NCBI GenBank assembly: GCA_002408185.1
Contig: DHQV01000083.1
Location: 1 to 7,691, forward strand
Length of the DNA stretch: 7,691 bases
Source: Deltaproteobacteria bacterium UBA5329
GTDB lineage: Bacteria; Desulfobacterota; Syntrophorhabdia; Syntrophorhabdales; Syntrophorhabdaceae
Direction: 5' to 3'
Numbering within the stretch: position 1 is the stretch's first letter; the number at the start of each line of letters is the position of its first letter. The notes under the pieces were generated by a model. It worked only from the letters and a program-made list of their open reading frames with translations. It had not been told where the DNA came from and did no database searches. Positions 1 to 5,124 of this stretch are shown here, piece by piece. The position numbers were made by a program, and so were the translations under genes.

Positions 1-14
1 TCTTCCCGGCGAAG

Positions 15-68
15 TTATAACGAAAAAAGCATCACAGCGATGACTCCAGAAACTACGAGTTTATTCAT
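15..68 (-). CDS. Tiny signal-peptide-like ORF, possibly the start of a broken gene
   Basis: Leftward ATG at 66-68 opens a 17-codon frame (MNKLVVSGVIAVMLFSL, then TAA) that looks like the start of a signal peptide: a Lys near the N-terminus, then a hydrophobic run. A G-rich stretch (GGGGTGGTC) lies just upstream of the ATG and could act as ribosome binding site. It sits 24 bases downstream of the stop of the leftward ArsR gene, so it would be co-transcribed with it. The stop follows a T6 run on the coding strand (plus-strand A6 near 24-29). One base more or less in that run would open the frame to the window edge, so this may be a frameshifted exported protein, or simply a chance short ORF. 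Confidence 0.25.
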   Translation of the reverse strand: MNKLVVSGVIAVMLFSL

Positions 69-92
69 ATGACCACCCCAATCTCTTAAGTC

Positions 93-425
93 TCATTTTG
101 CGGGTCGTTCCTGGCATAAGCATATTTGCTGCCTGCGAACGTTATTTTCGATAACCGCTGTAACGCAACCAAAAAAATCTGTTATGCAGGGAACTTCAAG
201 AGTATACATCATATCCGGCCCTTCTTTCCTGGACGAGACTATTCCCGCACCTTTCAACACAAGAAGATGTTTTGAGACGGTCGATTTGTCGAGGTTGAAA
301 AGGCCAAAAACATCCGAAAAAGGCTTCGTGCCTGCCTTAAGATACTCAATGATCATCAATCTGGCCGGGTGCGCCATGGCCTTTATAATGCCGCTTCTTA
401 TTTCTGCTTGTTGCAGTGTTATCAT
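93..425 (-). CDS. ArsR-family (winged HTH) transcriptional regulator with C-terminal cysteines
   Basis: A 110-residue ArsR/SmtB-family repressor. The N-terminal helix has the family's 'AMAHPARLMIIEYL' dimerisation/HTH start (residues 16-29). The recognition helix is 'DKSTVSKHLLVLKGAGIV' (about 46-63), followed by the wing 'SSRKEGPDMMYTL'. It lacks the ELCVCD arsenite motif of its divergent neighbour. Its only cysteines are C80, C87 and a CxC pair (C102, C104) near the C-terminus, so any thiol or As(III) sensing must use that end. The frame is open up to a TTG at 447-449, but that codon lies inside the -10 box of a strong promoter, so the ATG at 423-425 (preceded by AGGA) is chosen. It faces away from the arsenic operon and may regulate the redox/ArsG genes, itself, or a gene beyond the left edge. 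The family call is secure; the ligand is unknown. Confidence 0.88.
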   Translation of the reverse strand: MITLQQAEIRSGIIKAMAHPARLMIIEYLKAGTKPFSDVFGLFNLDKSTVSKHLLVLKGAGIVSSRKEGPDMMYTLEVPCITDFFGCVTAVIENNVRRQQICLCQERPAK

Positions 426-441
426 CGGTTGTGGTTTCCTG

Positions 442-465
442 ATGGTCAATATACCAACAGACCAT
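442..465. promoter_or_regulatory. Inverted repeat over the arsR -10 box, candidate operator
   Basis: Perfect 6-bp arms ATGGTC (442-447) and GACCAT (460-465) with a 12-bp spacer. A second pair (TGGT 443-446, ACCA 453-456) is nested inside. The repeat covers the -10 box of the leftward promoter and its probable start point, the usual place for an autoregulatory ArsR site. No binding data exist; the assignment rests on position and symmetry. Confidence 0.45.
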
Positions 466-476
466 TATCGTGTCAA
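448..476 (-). promoter_or_regulatory. Sigma-70-type promoter for the leftward arsR-family gene
   Basis: On the minus strand a perfect -35 TTGACA (476-471) is followed by 17 bases and the -10 TATATT (453-448). The predicted transcript start near 441 leaves about 15 bases before the ATG at 425. This promoter rules out the upstream TTG start, which overlaps the -10 box. Confidence 0.75.
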
Positions 477-498
477 TAGCCAATCTATGATTTTTCGG

Positions 499-527
499 TT
501 GCGTAGACCCGGAGATTCTGGTATTTA
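499..527 (+). promoter_or_regulatory. Possible promoter of the arsenic operon
   Basis: TTGCGT (499-504), a 17-base spacer and TATTTA (522-527) give a modest sigma-70-like match just upstream of a palindromic site and 44 bases before the rightward arsR start. The match is weak, so the exact boxes are uncertain, but a promoter must lie in this divergent region. Confidence 0.35.
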
Positions 528-529
528 TT

Positions 530-549
530 TCTATATCCGTTTATACAGA
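530..549. promoter_or_regulatory. Imperfect palindrome, candidate ArsR operator
   Basis: Arms TCTATAT (530-536) and ATACAGA (543-549) match at 6 of 7 positions when one is reverse-complemented, with a 6-bp centre. AT-rich dyads of this size between promoter and start codon are typical ArsR operators. It lies immediately downstream of the putative -10 box and 21 bases before the arsR ATG, so a bound repressor would block transcription of the operon. Confidence 0.45.
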
Positions 550-570
550 TGAATTAACCGGTGGTGAAAC

Positions 571-969
571 ATGGAAGACATTATTCAAATTTACAGGGCC
601 CTTTCCGAACAGATGCGATTGCGAATATTATTGCTTCTCACGCAGGGGGAATTATGTGTGTGCGATATAATGGCCGTTCTGGAAGAACCGCAATCAAAGG
701 TGTCCCGGCATATCGCCTATTTGAAGAATTCGGGTTTGATACAGGGCAAGAGAGTGGGGACGTGGATGCACTACAACATCAAGGATAATCTGGATATACT
801 CTCCGCGGCACACGTCGAGTTCCTTAAACGGCAATTATCGGACCTGGATTGGGCCAGGGCAGACCTGAAAAAGATGAAAGAGATACGGGAGGCAAAGCTT
901 TGCGATGAGGCAGCAACACCGGTGGAAAACAAAAGACCGGGGCAAAGATCAAGCAAGCAGTGCGTATAA
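571..969 (+). CDS. arsR: Arsenic-responsive ArsR repressor
   Basis: A 132-residue ArsR/SmtB-family repressor at the head of the arsenic operon. The arsenite-binding motif ELCVCD is intact (C29 and C31), followed by the recognition helix 'QSKVSRHIAYLKNSGLI' (about 41-57) and the wing 'GKRVGTWMHYNI'. In known ArsR proteins As(III) binding to these thiols releases the repressor from DNA. Two more cysteines, C111 and C131, occur in a Lys/Arg-rich tail that is longer than usual. The start ATG is preceded by a GGTGG stretch. The stop is 10 bases before the acr3 ATG, and the acr3 Shine-Dalgarno overlaps the arsR stop, which argues for a single transcript. Confidence 0.93.
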   Translation: MEDIIQIYRALSEQMRLRILLLLTQGELCVCDIMAVLEEPQSKVSRHIAYLKNSGLIQGKRVGTWMHYNIKDNLDILSAAHVEFLKRQLSDLDWARADLKKMKEIREAKLCDEAATPVENKRPGQRSSKQCV

Positions 970-979
970 GGAGAGACCG

Positions 980-2074
980 ATGACGACGGAACATCTTGGC
1001 AAGAAGCTTTCTTTTCTGGACAGGTACCTGACCCTATGGATCTTTCTCGCCATGTTTATCGGAGTTGGCTGGGGTTATTTGTCCCCCGGCATTGTCGATT
1101 TCTGGAACCAGTTCCAGAGCGGTACGACAAATATTCCTATTGCCATAGGCCTTATACTTATGATGTATCCGCCTCTCACGAAAGTGCGGTATGAAGAGTT
1201 GGGGGAAGTCTTTAAGAATTACCGGGTATTGATCCTGTCCTTGATCCAGAACTGGGTTGTCGGGCCGATTCTGATGTTTTTTCTCGCGATCGTATTCCTG
1301 AGGGGCTATCCGGAATACATGGTGGGTCTTATCATGATCGGGCTTGCCCGGTGTATAGCGATGGTCATCGTTTGGAACGACCTCGCGAAGGGAGACACCG
1401 AATACTGCGCGGGACTTGTTGCCTTCAATTCGATATTCCAGGTTTTGTTCTTCTCCGTCTATGCTTACATATTTATCACGGTATTGCCGCCCGTGCTCGG
1501 TTTGAAAGGGGTTGTGGTAAATATTACGATAAGCCAGATCGCGGAGAGTGTTTTCATTTATCTCGGCATCCCCTTCATTGCGGGGGTGATCACGCGCTTT
1601 GTTCTGATAAAAGTTAAAGACAAGACCTGGTATCATGAAAGGTTCATCCCGAAGATCAGCCCGATCACCCTTATAGCTCTTCTCTTTACCATCCTTGTCA
1701 TGTTCTCGCTCAAGGGCGAATACATTGTGAAAATTCCCATGGATGTCGTGCGGATCGCCATACCGCTTTTGATCTATTTCGTGTTCATGTTTGTCGTCTC
1801 TTTTTACATGAGCACAAAGGCGAAGGCACATTACGGGCAAGCGGCCACTCTTTCCTTCACCGCTGCGTCGAATAATTTCGAGCTCGCTATAGCGGTGGCC
1901 GTAGCCGTTTTCGGCATCAGTTCCGGACAGGCGTTCGCCGCCGTCATCGGACCCCTCGTCGAGGTACCGGTGCTCATAAATCTTGTTCACCTGTCGCTCT
2001 GGATCAAGAAAAAATATTTCCCATACGCCGTCGAAACCCCAAAGGGCGTATGCTATATGGCCTGCAAAGACTGA
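980..2074 (+). CDS. acr3: Acr3 arsenite efflux permease
   Basis: A 364-residue inner-membrane transporter of the Acr3 (BART superfamily) type, which exports As(III) from the cytoplasm using the proton motive force. About ten membrane segments are evident. Diagnostic residues are the TM4 cysteine in 'GLARCIAMVIVWND' (C125) and the TM9 glutamate in 'AASNNFELAIAVAVAVFG' (E301), both known to be essential in characterised Acr3 proteins. The end 'GPLVEVPVLINLV' is also typical. The open frame extends upstream to 905, but the ATG at 980 has a strong AAGGAG ribosome site (968-975) and a normal Acr3 N-terminus, so it is used. The short C-terminal tail after 'KKKYFPYA' adds C358 and C362; whether these matter is unknown. 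It is the principal resistance gene of the operon. Confidence 0.95.
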   Translation: MTTEHLGKKLSFLDRYLTLWIFLAMFIGVGWGYLSPGIVDFWNQFQSGTTNIPIAIGLILMMYPPLTKVRYEELGEVFKNYRVLILSLIQNWVVGPILMFFLAIVFLRGYPEYMVGLIMIGLARCIAMVIVWNDLAKGDTEYCAGLVAFNSIFQVLFFSVYAYIFITVLPPVLGLKGVVVNITISQIAESVFIYLGIPFIAGVITRFVLIKVKDKTWYHERFIPKISPITLIALLFTILVMFSLKGEYIVKIPMDVVRIAIPLLIYFVFMFVVSFYMSTKAKAHYGQAATLSFTAASNNFELAIAVAVAVFGISSGQAFAAVIGPLVEVPVLINLVHLSLWIKKKYFPYAVETPKGVCYMACKD

Positions 2075-2128
2075 GGCTGCCAGTTGGTCGAGAGTCTGTC
2101 TGGTTAACCGAAAACACGGAGGTATCGC

Positions 2129-2257
2129 GTGAAAAAGGTTTGCACGATCATTACAGTCTTGCTCCTGGGGGTTATTATGCTTAACGCATGTTCCGGGGGA
2201 TGCAATTGCAGCAAATGGCAACCCAAAAAACAGCAAGAGGTGAAGGATGAAAGGTAG
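2129..2257 (+). CDS. Small cysteine-rich lipoprotein in the arsenic/redox operon
   Basis: A 42-residue product starting at GTG (2129-2131) behind a GGAGG ribosome site about 6 bases upstream. It has a charged start (VKKV), a hydrophobic core, and a lipobox L-N-A-C with the lipidated Cys at position 21. The mature part is only 22 residues: 'CSGGCNCSKW' followed by a Lys/Gln/Glu-rich tail. After the lipidated Cys there are two more thiols, C25 and C27. Its stop overlaps the start of the thioredoxin gene by 11 bases, so the two are translationally linked. The role is unknown. By position it could present thiols (or bound As(III)) at the membrane to the thioredoxin or the CcdA-like permease; that is inference. 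Confidence 0.72.
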   Translation: MKKVCTIITVLLLGVIMLNACSGGCNCSKWQPKKQQEVKDER

Positions 2258-2717
2258 TACATTCTTAAGGCGCACAACCCTTCTCGTTAGTCGTTTATCA
2301 TTAATAGTCATTTTCGTTTTCATAACATTCGCTGTCATGATAAGCGTAACAGACATCTTTGCCGCCGCGCCGTCCGTCAAAAAATCAGCAACCTCTCCCG
2401 CTGCAGCTCAATATCCCGCACTCATCGATGTCGGAGCGAAAAAATGCATCCCATGCAAGATGATGGCGCCGATTCTGTATGAATTGACGACTGAGTATAG
2501 AGGTCGACTGCGGGTTGAATTCATTGATGTGCAGACAGACCCTGAAACCGCAAAAAAGCTTGGTGTCAGAGGCATTCCTACGCAGATATTCTACGATGCA
2601 TCAGGCAAAGAGCAGCATCGGCACCTGGGTTATATATCCAAGGAGGACATACTTGCGACATTCAAGAAACTCGGTATTGAATTAGACAAAAAAGATCCCG
2701 AAAAGAAAGGTAAATGA
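2247..2717 (+). CDS. Membrane-targeted thioredoxin-family protein (CIPC)
   Basis: A 156-residue thioredoxin-fold protein. Residues 1-40 form a signal peptide or N-terminal anchor (RR near 8-9, hydrophobic 18-33, 'DIFAAA' as possible cleavage region). A low-complexity linker follows, then a thioredoxin domain with active site CIPC (C67, C70) in 'DVGAKKCIPCKMMAPI' and the conserved cis-proline at 111 in 'RGIPTQIFYD'. It should act on the periplasmic side of the membrane. The start ATG has GAGG about 6 bases upstream and overlaps the lipoprotein stop; the stop overlaps the next ATG in an ATGA junction, so lipoprotein, thioredoxin and permease are tightly coupled. A Lys-rich C-terminus closes the protein. 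In known CcdA systems such a thioredoxin receives electrons from the membrane partner; the substrate here is not known. Confidence 0.9.
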   Translation: MKGSTFLRRTTLLVSRLSLIVIFVFITFAVMISVTDIFAAAPSVKKSATSPAAAQYPALIDVGAKKCIPCKMMAPILYELTTEYRGRLRVEFIDVQTDPETAKKLGVRGIPTQIFYDASGKEQHRHLGYISKEDILATFKKLGIELDKKDPEKKGK

Positions 2718-3412
2718 TCGAGCAAATATTCATGTTTTTAACCACGGCCGTTGAAGGAACGCCTGCAATAGCGATAGGCGCTTCCTTCTCGTGGGGCATA
2801 CTCAGCCTGATACTGAGCCCCTGTCATTTATCGAGCATCCCGCTTATCGTAGGTTTTATCGATGAGCAGGGACGAACATCTCCGAAGAGGGCTTTTTGCG
2901 CAGCCTCATTATTCTCTCTGGGCATTATGATCAGCATCGGGCTGGTCGGACTTCTTACGGCCCTGGCCGGTAGAATGATGGGGGATGTTGGCAACTACGG
3001 TAATTACGTGGTAGCGATAGTGTTTTTTCTGGTAGGACTGCATCTCATCGGGATAATCCCCATCCCCTGGTCCGGTCCCGCGAACATCGGCATGAAGAAA
3101 AGGGGCCTTCTTGCGGCCTTTGTTCTGGGCGCCATATTCGGAATCGCTCTCGGGCCATGTACGTTCGCATATATGGCTCCCATGCTCAGCATTACCTTTC
3201 AGCTTGCGGCGACAAAGATCTGGTACGGAATGGTCCTTCTTATCGCATATGCGGTAGGCCACTGTTCGATAATCGTGCTGGCCGGTACTTTTACAGAGGC
3301 CGTGCAACAATATTTGAACTGGAATGAACGTTCATTCGGCGCAAAGGCTGTGAAAATTATTTGTGGTTTCCTGGTCATTTTTGGTGGCATTTACTTAATA
3401 TATACGGCGTAA
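2714..3412 (+). CDS. CcdA/DsbD-like membrane protein, ArsG-family permease
   Basis: A 232-residue polytopic membrane protein with about six segments in two homologous halves, each opening with a Cys-Pro-type turn: 'LILSPCHLSSIPLI' (C37) and 'GIALGPCTFAYMAPML' (C149). This is the hallmark of the CcdA/DsbD transmembrane thiol-electron carrier family. In arsenic loci such proteins are commonly annotated as ArsG-family (aromatic aminobenzylarsenical efflux permease), so two roles are possible: passing reducing power to the upstream exported thioredoxin, or exporting organoarsenicals. The ATGA overlap with the thioredoxin gene favours a joint function. Additional cysteines (C62, C184, C217) are present. 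It is the last intact gene of the arsenic operon before the broken arsC. Confidence 0.88.
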   Translation: MIEQIFMFLTTAVEGTPAIAIGASFSWGILSLILSPCHLSSIPLIVGFIDEQGRTSPKRAFCAASLFSLGIMISIGLVGLLTALAGRMMGDVGNYGNYVVAIVFFLVGLHLIGIIPIPWSGPANIGMKKRGLLAAFVLGAIFGIALGPCTFAYMAPMLSITFQLAATKIWYGMVLLIAYAVGHCSIIVLAGTFTEAVQQYLNWNERSFGAKAVKIICGFLVIFGGIYLIYTA

Positions 3413-3497
3413 ATCCTTAATCGTTTACTTGCTTGATCATCACGTTCAGTAGAATGCGATTAGAAAGGGCCTTGCGTCCACACAATAAATTCCCATA

Positions 3498-4079
3498 TTA
3501 GAATAACAAGGAGAATTGTAATGCCCGAAAAAAAACAGAGTTCTTTTTGTATGCATACACAACAGTAGGAGCCAGATGGCCGAAACCTTTCTCAATACTC
3601 TGGTACCTGACCGATTTTACGCCGAAAGCGCCGTGATCGATGAGCATCGAGACTATGCTCGTACGCACGTCTTCCGTATAATGCTTCTTCAACCTGGAGT
3701 CCGCCCGGCAAGCCCAATGGAAAGTCCAATGGAGGGGGGTGATCATTACCGGGGGCTCCGTCACATTCACATCGGCACCATATTCTATCAGCATCCGTAC
3801 CATTTCCATGTTGCCGGAACTCACCGCCCTGCCGATGGCCGTCATATCGTTCTTTCCGCGGAGGTTCACGTCCGCCCCGCGCTCGATCAGGAGCTTCGCG
3901 ATGTCGTAATAACCGATGTCGTAATAACTTTCGAGCAAGGCCCGGATCAGATAAGGGTAACCGTCCCGGTCTTTCCTATTCACGTCCGCCCCGTCGGCAA
4001 TTGCTTCTCTCATGAGGGCGATATCGTTCTCCTTGATGGCGTTCTGCATCCTGCGTATTGTGGCGGGTTTTCGTGGCAT
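3498..4079 (-). CDS. Ankyrin-repeat protein, 3'-truncated, with an antisense-derived tail
   Basis: The open frame encodes 193 residues. Residues 11-151 are ankyrin repeats: 'ALMREAIADGADVNRKDRDG', 'DIAKLLIERGADVNLRGKND', 'MEMVRMLIEYGADVNV' and 'SIVSMLIDHGA'. The usual continuation after the last 'DHGA' is missing. From about residue 152 (position 3626) the 42 codons to the stop are the reverse strand of the arsC remnant and have no ankyrin character. The real gene has therefore lost its 3' end at the same breakpoint as arsC. No good ribosome site precedes the ATG at 4077-4079; ATG 4047-4049 is an alternative. There is also an in-frame 15-bp tandem duplication. Whether a protein is still made is unknown. 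The gene probably belonged to the ankyrin/MNT/HEPN island to its right. Confidence 0.7.
   Translation of the reverse strand: MPRKPATIRRMQNAIKENDIALMREAIADGADVNRKDRDGYPYLIRALLESYYDIGYYDIAKLLIERGADVNLRGKNDMTAIGRAVSSGNMEMVRMLIEYGADVNVTEPPVMITPLHWTFHWACRADSRLKKHYTEDVRTSIVSMLIDHGAFGVKSVRYQSIEKGFGHLAPTVVYAYKKNSVFFRALQFSLLF
3521..3632 (+). pseudogene. arsC: Arsenate reductase (ArsC, LMW-phosphatase type) 5' remnant, frameshifted and truncated
   Basis: An ATG at 3521 with a good AAGGAG site (3508-3513, 7-base spacing) starts a 15-codon frame ending at 3568. In the next frame, from 3537, the DNA encodes 'RVLFVCIHNSRSQMAE' and continues 'TFLNTLVPDRFYAESA', an unmistakable N-terminus of thioredoxin-coupled/LMW-phosphatase arsenate reductase. 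Removing one base from the A8 tract at 3528-3535 joins the start to this frame. A second lesion is visible: the catalytic P-loop reads CIHNSRS (CX4R) where the family has CX5R, so one codon is missing. Similarity ends at the Ala codon 3630-3632, where the sequence becomes the antisense of an ankyrin gene. About 100 C-terminal residues are absent from the window. The gene is dead; it was probably the next cistron of the arsenic operon. Confidence 0.85.
3627..3634. other. Rearrangement breakpoint joining arsC to the ankyrin gene
   Basis: To the left, the plus strand encodes ArsC up to 'AESA' (ending 3632). To the right, the minus strand encodes ankyrin up to 'LIDHGA' (ending at 3627). The bases AGCGCC (3627-3632) serve both readings, suggesting a join at a few bases of shared sequence. 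No transposase, target-site duplication or terminal repeat is visible here. Confidence 0.65.
3899..3928. repeat. Perfect 15-bp tandem duplication inside the ankyrin gene
   Basis: CGATGTCGTAATAAC occurs twice back to back (3899-3913, 3914-3928). In the ankyrin frame it encodes YYDI(G/A) twice. Without one copy the repeat fits the standard 33-residue ankyrin consensus, so five residues have been inserted between the two helices of that repeat. Confidence 0.9.
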
Positions 4080-4165
4080 GTTACAGGATAAATAGCCTGG
4101 CGGAAGAGATGGTAGGGGGGCTTATATCGGCGATCCGGCGGGTTTTTTCGTGATCACCGGCCAGC

Positions 4166-4195
4166 TTGACACCGAACGAGACTTCAAGCTATTTA
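4166..4195 (+). promoter_or_regulatory. Possible promoter of the MNT/HEPN pair
   Basis: A perfect -35 TTGACA (4166-4171), an 18-base spacer and a weak -10 TATTTA (4190-4195) precede the MNT ATG at 4214. The TTG at 4166 that would give a longer MNT protein is the first half of this -35 box, which supports the downstream ATG. Confidence 0.45.
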
Positions 4196-4213
4196 TTATA
4201 TGAGAGGAAGCAG

Positions 4214-4666
4214 ATGGTCTTTTCACAAAAGCAATTAATAAAAGACACAGGGAAGCGCGGCGCGGACATCGGGTTCGACAAGAAAGAGATCGAAGCAATT
4301 CTTACACCTGCCGAGGTTGACACCATCGAACGGTTCATTAGGGATATGAGCGGCTTCGACAAAATACAACGATGCTATTTGTACGGGTCCCGAAGCCGGA
4401 GCAACTCACATGCCTCGAGCGACCTTGACATCGCTGTGTTTGTCGATGCGCGCGGTGATATCAGTGAAATCAATCATGCCATCGAACGCTGGATCGAGGC
4501 TAATGAATACATCACGGGATTCCATCCCGTCGTGGTCGACACACAGACGCTTGAAAATACATTCTTTGGAAAGAACGTCAAAGGAGGCAGACTGCTATGG
4601 TCCAGACAGAAGAAGATCCCAGGAAAGAGCTCCCGGAATACATGGAAATTATCAGGCGAAAGGTGA
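4214..4666 (+). CDS. Minimal nucleotidyltransferase (MNT, MntA-like)
   Basis: A 150-residue polymerase-beta-fold nucleotidyltransferase. The catalytic signature GSX10DXD is exact: 'YGSRSRSNSHASSDLDIAVF' with G58-S59 and D70/D72, and a third acidic residue probably D109 in 'HPVVVD'. In characterised MntA/HepT modules such enzymes neutralise the HEPN toxin by adding AMP to a tyrosine. The ATG at 4214 is chosen because of the AGAGGA ribosome site 6 bases upstream; an upstream TTG (4166) lies in the -35 box. The N-terminal ~45 residues are an extension before the fold. The last ~24 residues, after 'GGRLLWS', overlap the next gene by 70 bases in another frame and look like a run-on tail. It pairs with the HEPN gene directly downstream. 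Confidence 0.85.
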   Translation: MVFSQKQLIKDTGKRGADIGFDKKEIEAILTPAEVDTIERFIRDMSGFDKIQRCYLYGSRSRSNSHASSDLDIAVFVDARGDISEINHAIERWIEANEYITGFHPVVVDTQTLENTFFGKNVKGGRLLWSRQKKIPGKSSRNTWKLSGER

Positions 4667-5061
4667 GGACATACAAAAACAACTATCGGGATGAGAATTA
4701 TTCCGAATGTGTTCCGGCGCTCTATTTCATATTCGAGAATATGTGCAAATATATCCTTGCTGCGAAAGGCTTCCGGACAGCCACACATGACGGCATACAG
4801 ACGTTGTTGGCGAGACATTTCGTAAAGCCCGGTGATATTGACAAGGCCGTGCATCACCGCCTGACCAATCTCTATCTGCGACGCAAGGATGCTGACTATC
4901 ACGGGTATGCGAGTTTCGACAGGACCGATGTCGATCAGTACGCGGGATGGGTGCAGGAGTCTTTTCAGGCGATGAAAAAACATTTCAGCAAGGAAGATGC
5001 AAAAACGCTTCGGGAGATCCTTCCCAGCGCCCATCATGAGTCGGGAATGAGGCCAGGTTAA
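4597..5061 (+). CDS. HEPN-domain protein, probable partner of the upstream MNT
   Basis: A 154-residue, mostly helical HEPN protein. The nuclease/toxin motif is seen in 'LYLRRKDADYHGYASF': R96, five residues, H102, then Y104, fitting the HEPN RX4-6H pattern with the HxY tyrosine that MNT partners can modify. The N-terminal helices ('YMEIIRRKVRTYKNNY', then 'ALYFIFENMCKYILAAKGF') match the HEPN fold. The ATG at 4597 has GGAGG 9 bases upstream and lies inside the MNT gene, overlapping it by 70 bases, so expression is coupled. Family knowledge suggests an RNA-targeting toxin controlled by the MNT enzyme. This is inferred from motif and gene pairing; a non-toxic sensing role cannot be excluded. 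Confidence 0.78.
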   Translation: MVQTEEDPRKELPEYMEIIRRKVRTYKNNYRDENYSECVPALYFIFENMCKYILAAKGFRTATHDGIQTLLARHFVKPGDIDKAVHHRLTNLYLRRKDADYHGYASFDRTDVDQYAGWVQESFQAMKKHFSKEDAKTLREILPSAHHESGMRPG

Positions 5062-5124
5062 TCCGCGGGCGGCAGTCCAGTCGGCAAAAAGATGGAACGA
5101 AACAGTCAGGTCTTGATATGGGAA

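Noticed and set aside
423..449. TTG at 447-449 as start of the leftward ArsR
   Set aside because: It lies inside the -10 box of the TTGACA/TATATT promoter, so it would not be in the transcript. The ATG at 423-425 is better placed.
1034..2380. Minus-strand open frame of 448 codons opposite acr3
   Set aside because: It is the antisense shadow of acr3 and the genes after it: low-complexity, His/Arg/Asp-rich translation, no domain, and acr3 on the other strand is unambiguous.
3472..3501. TTGCGT/TATTAG as a separate promoter for arsC
   Set aside because: The match is weak, and the gene could be transcribed from the upstream operon. It was not listed as a feature.
3576..4091. Plus-strand open frame of 171 codons
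   Set aside because: Its first 19 codons are the arsC remnant and the rest is the antisense of the ankyrin gene, so it is a chimera without its own coding signal.
4131..4150. GC-rich stretch followed by T6, possible terminator
   Set aside because: There is no complementary upstream arm to form a stem; CGGCG occurs as a direct, not inverted, repeat.
4166..4213. TTG at 4166 as start of the MNT gene
   Set aside because: It coincides with a perfect -35 TTGACA, while the ATG at 4214 has an AGAGGA ribosome site.
5062..5124. Gap between the convergent HEPN and degenerate HepT genes as a bidirectional terminator
   Set aside because: Only a short CCGCGG palindrome is present, with no stem followed by a T or A run on either strand.
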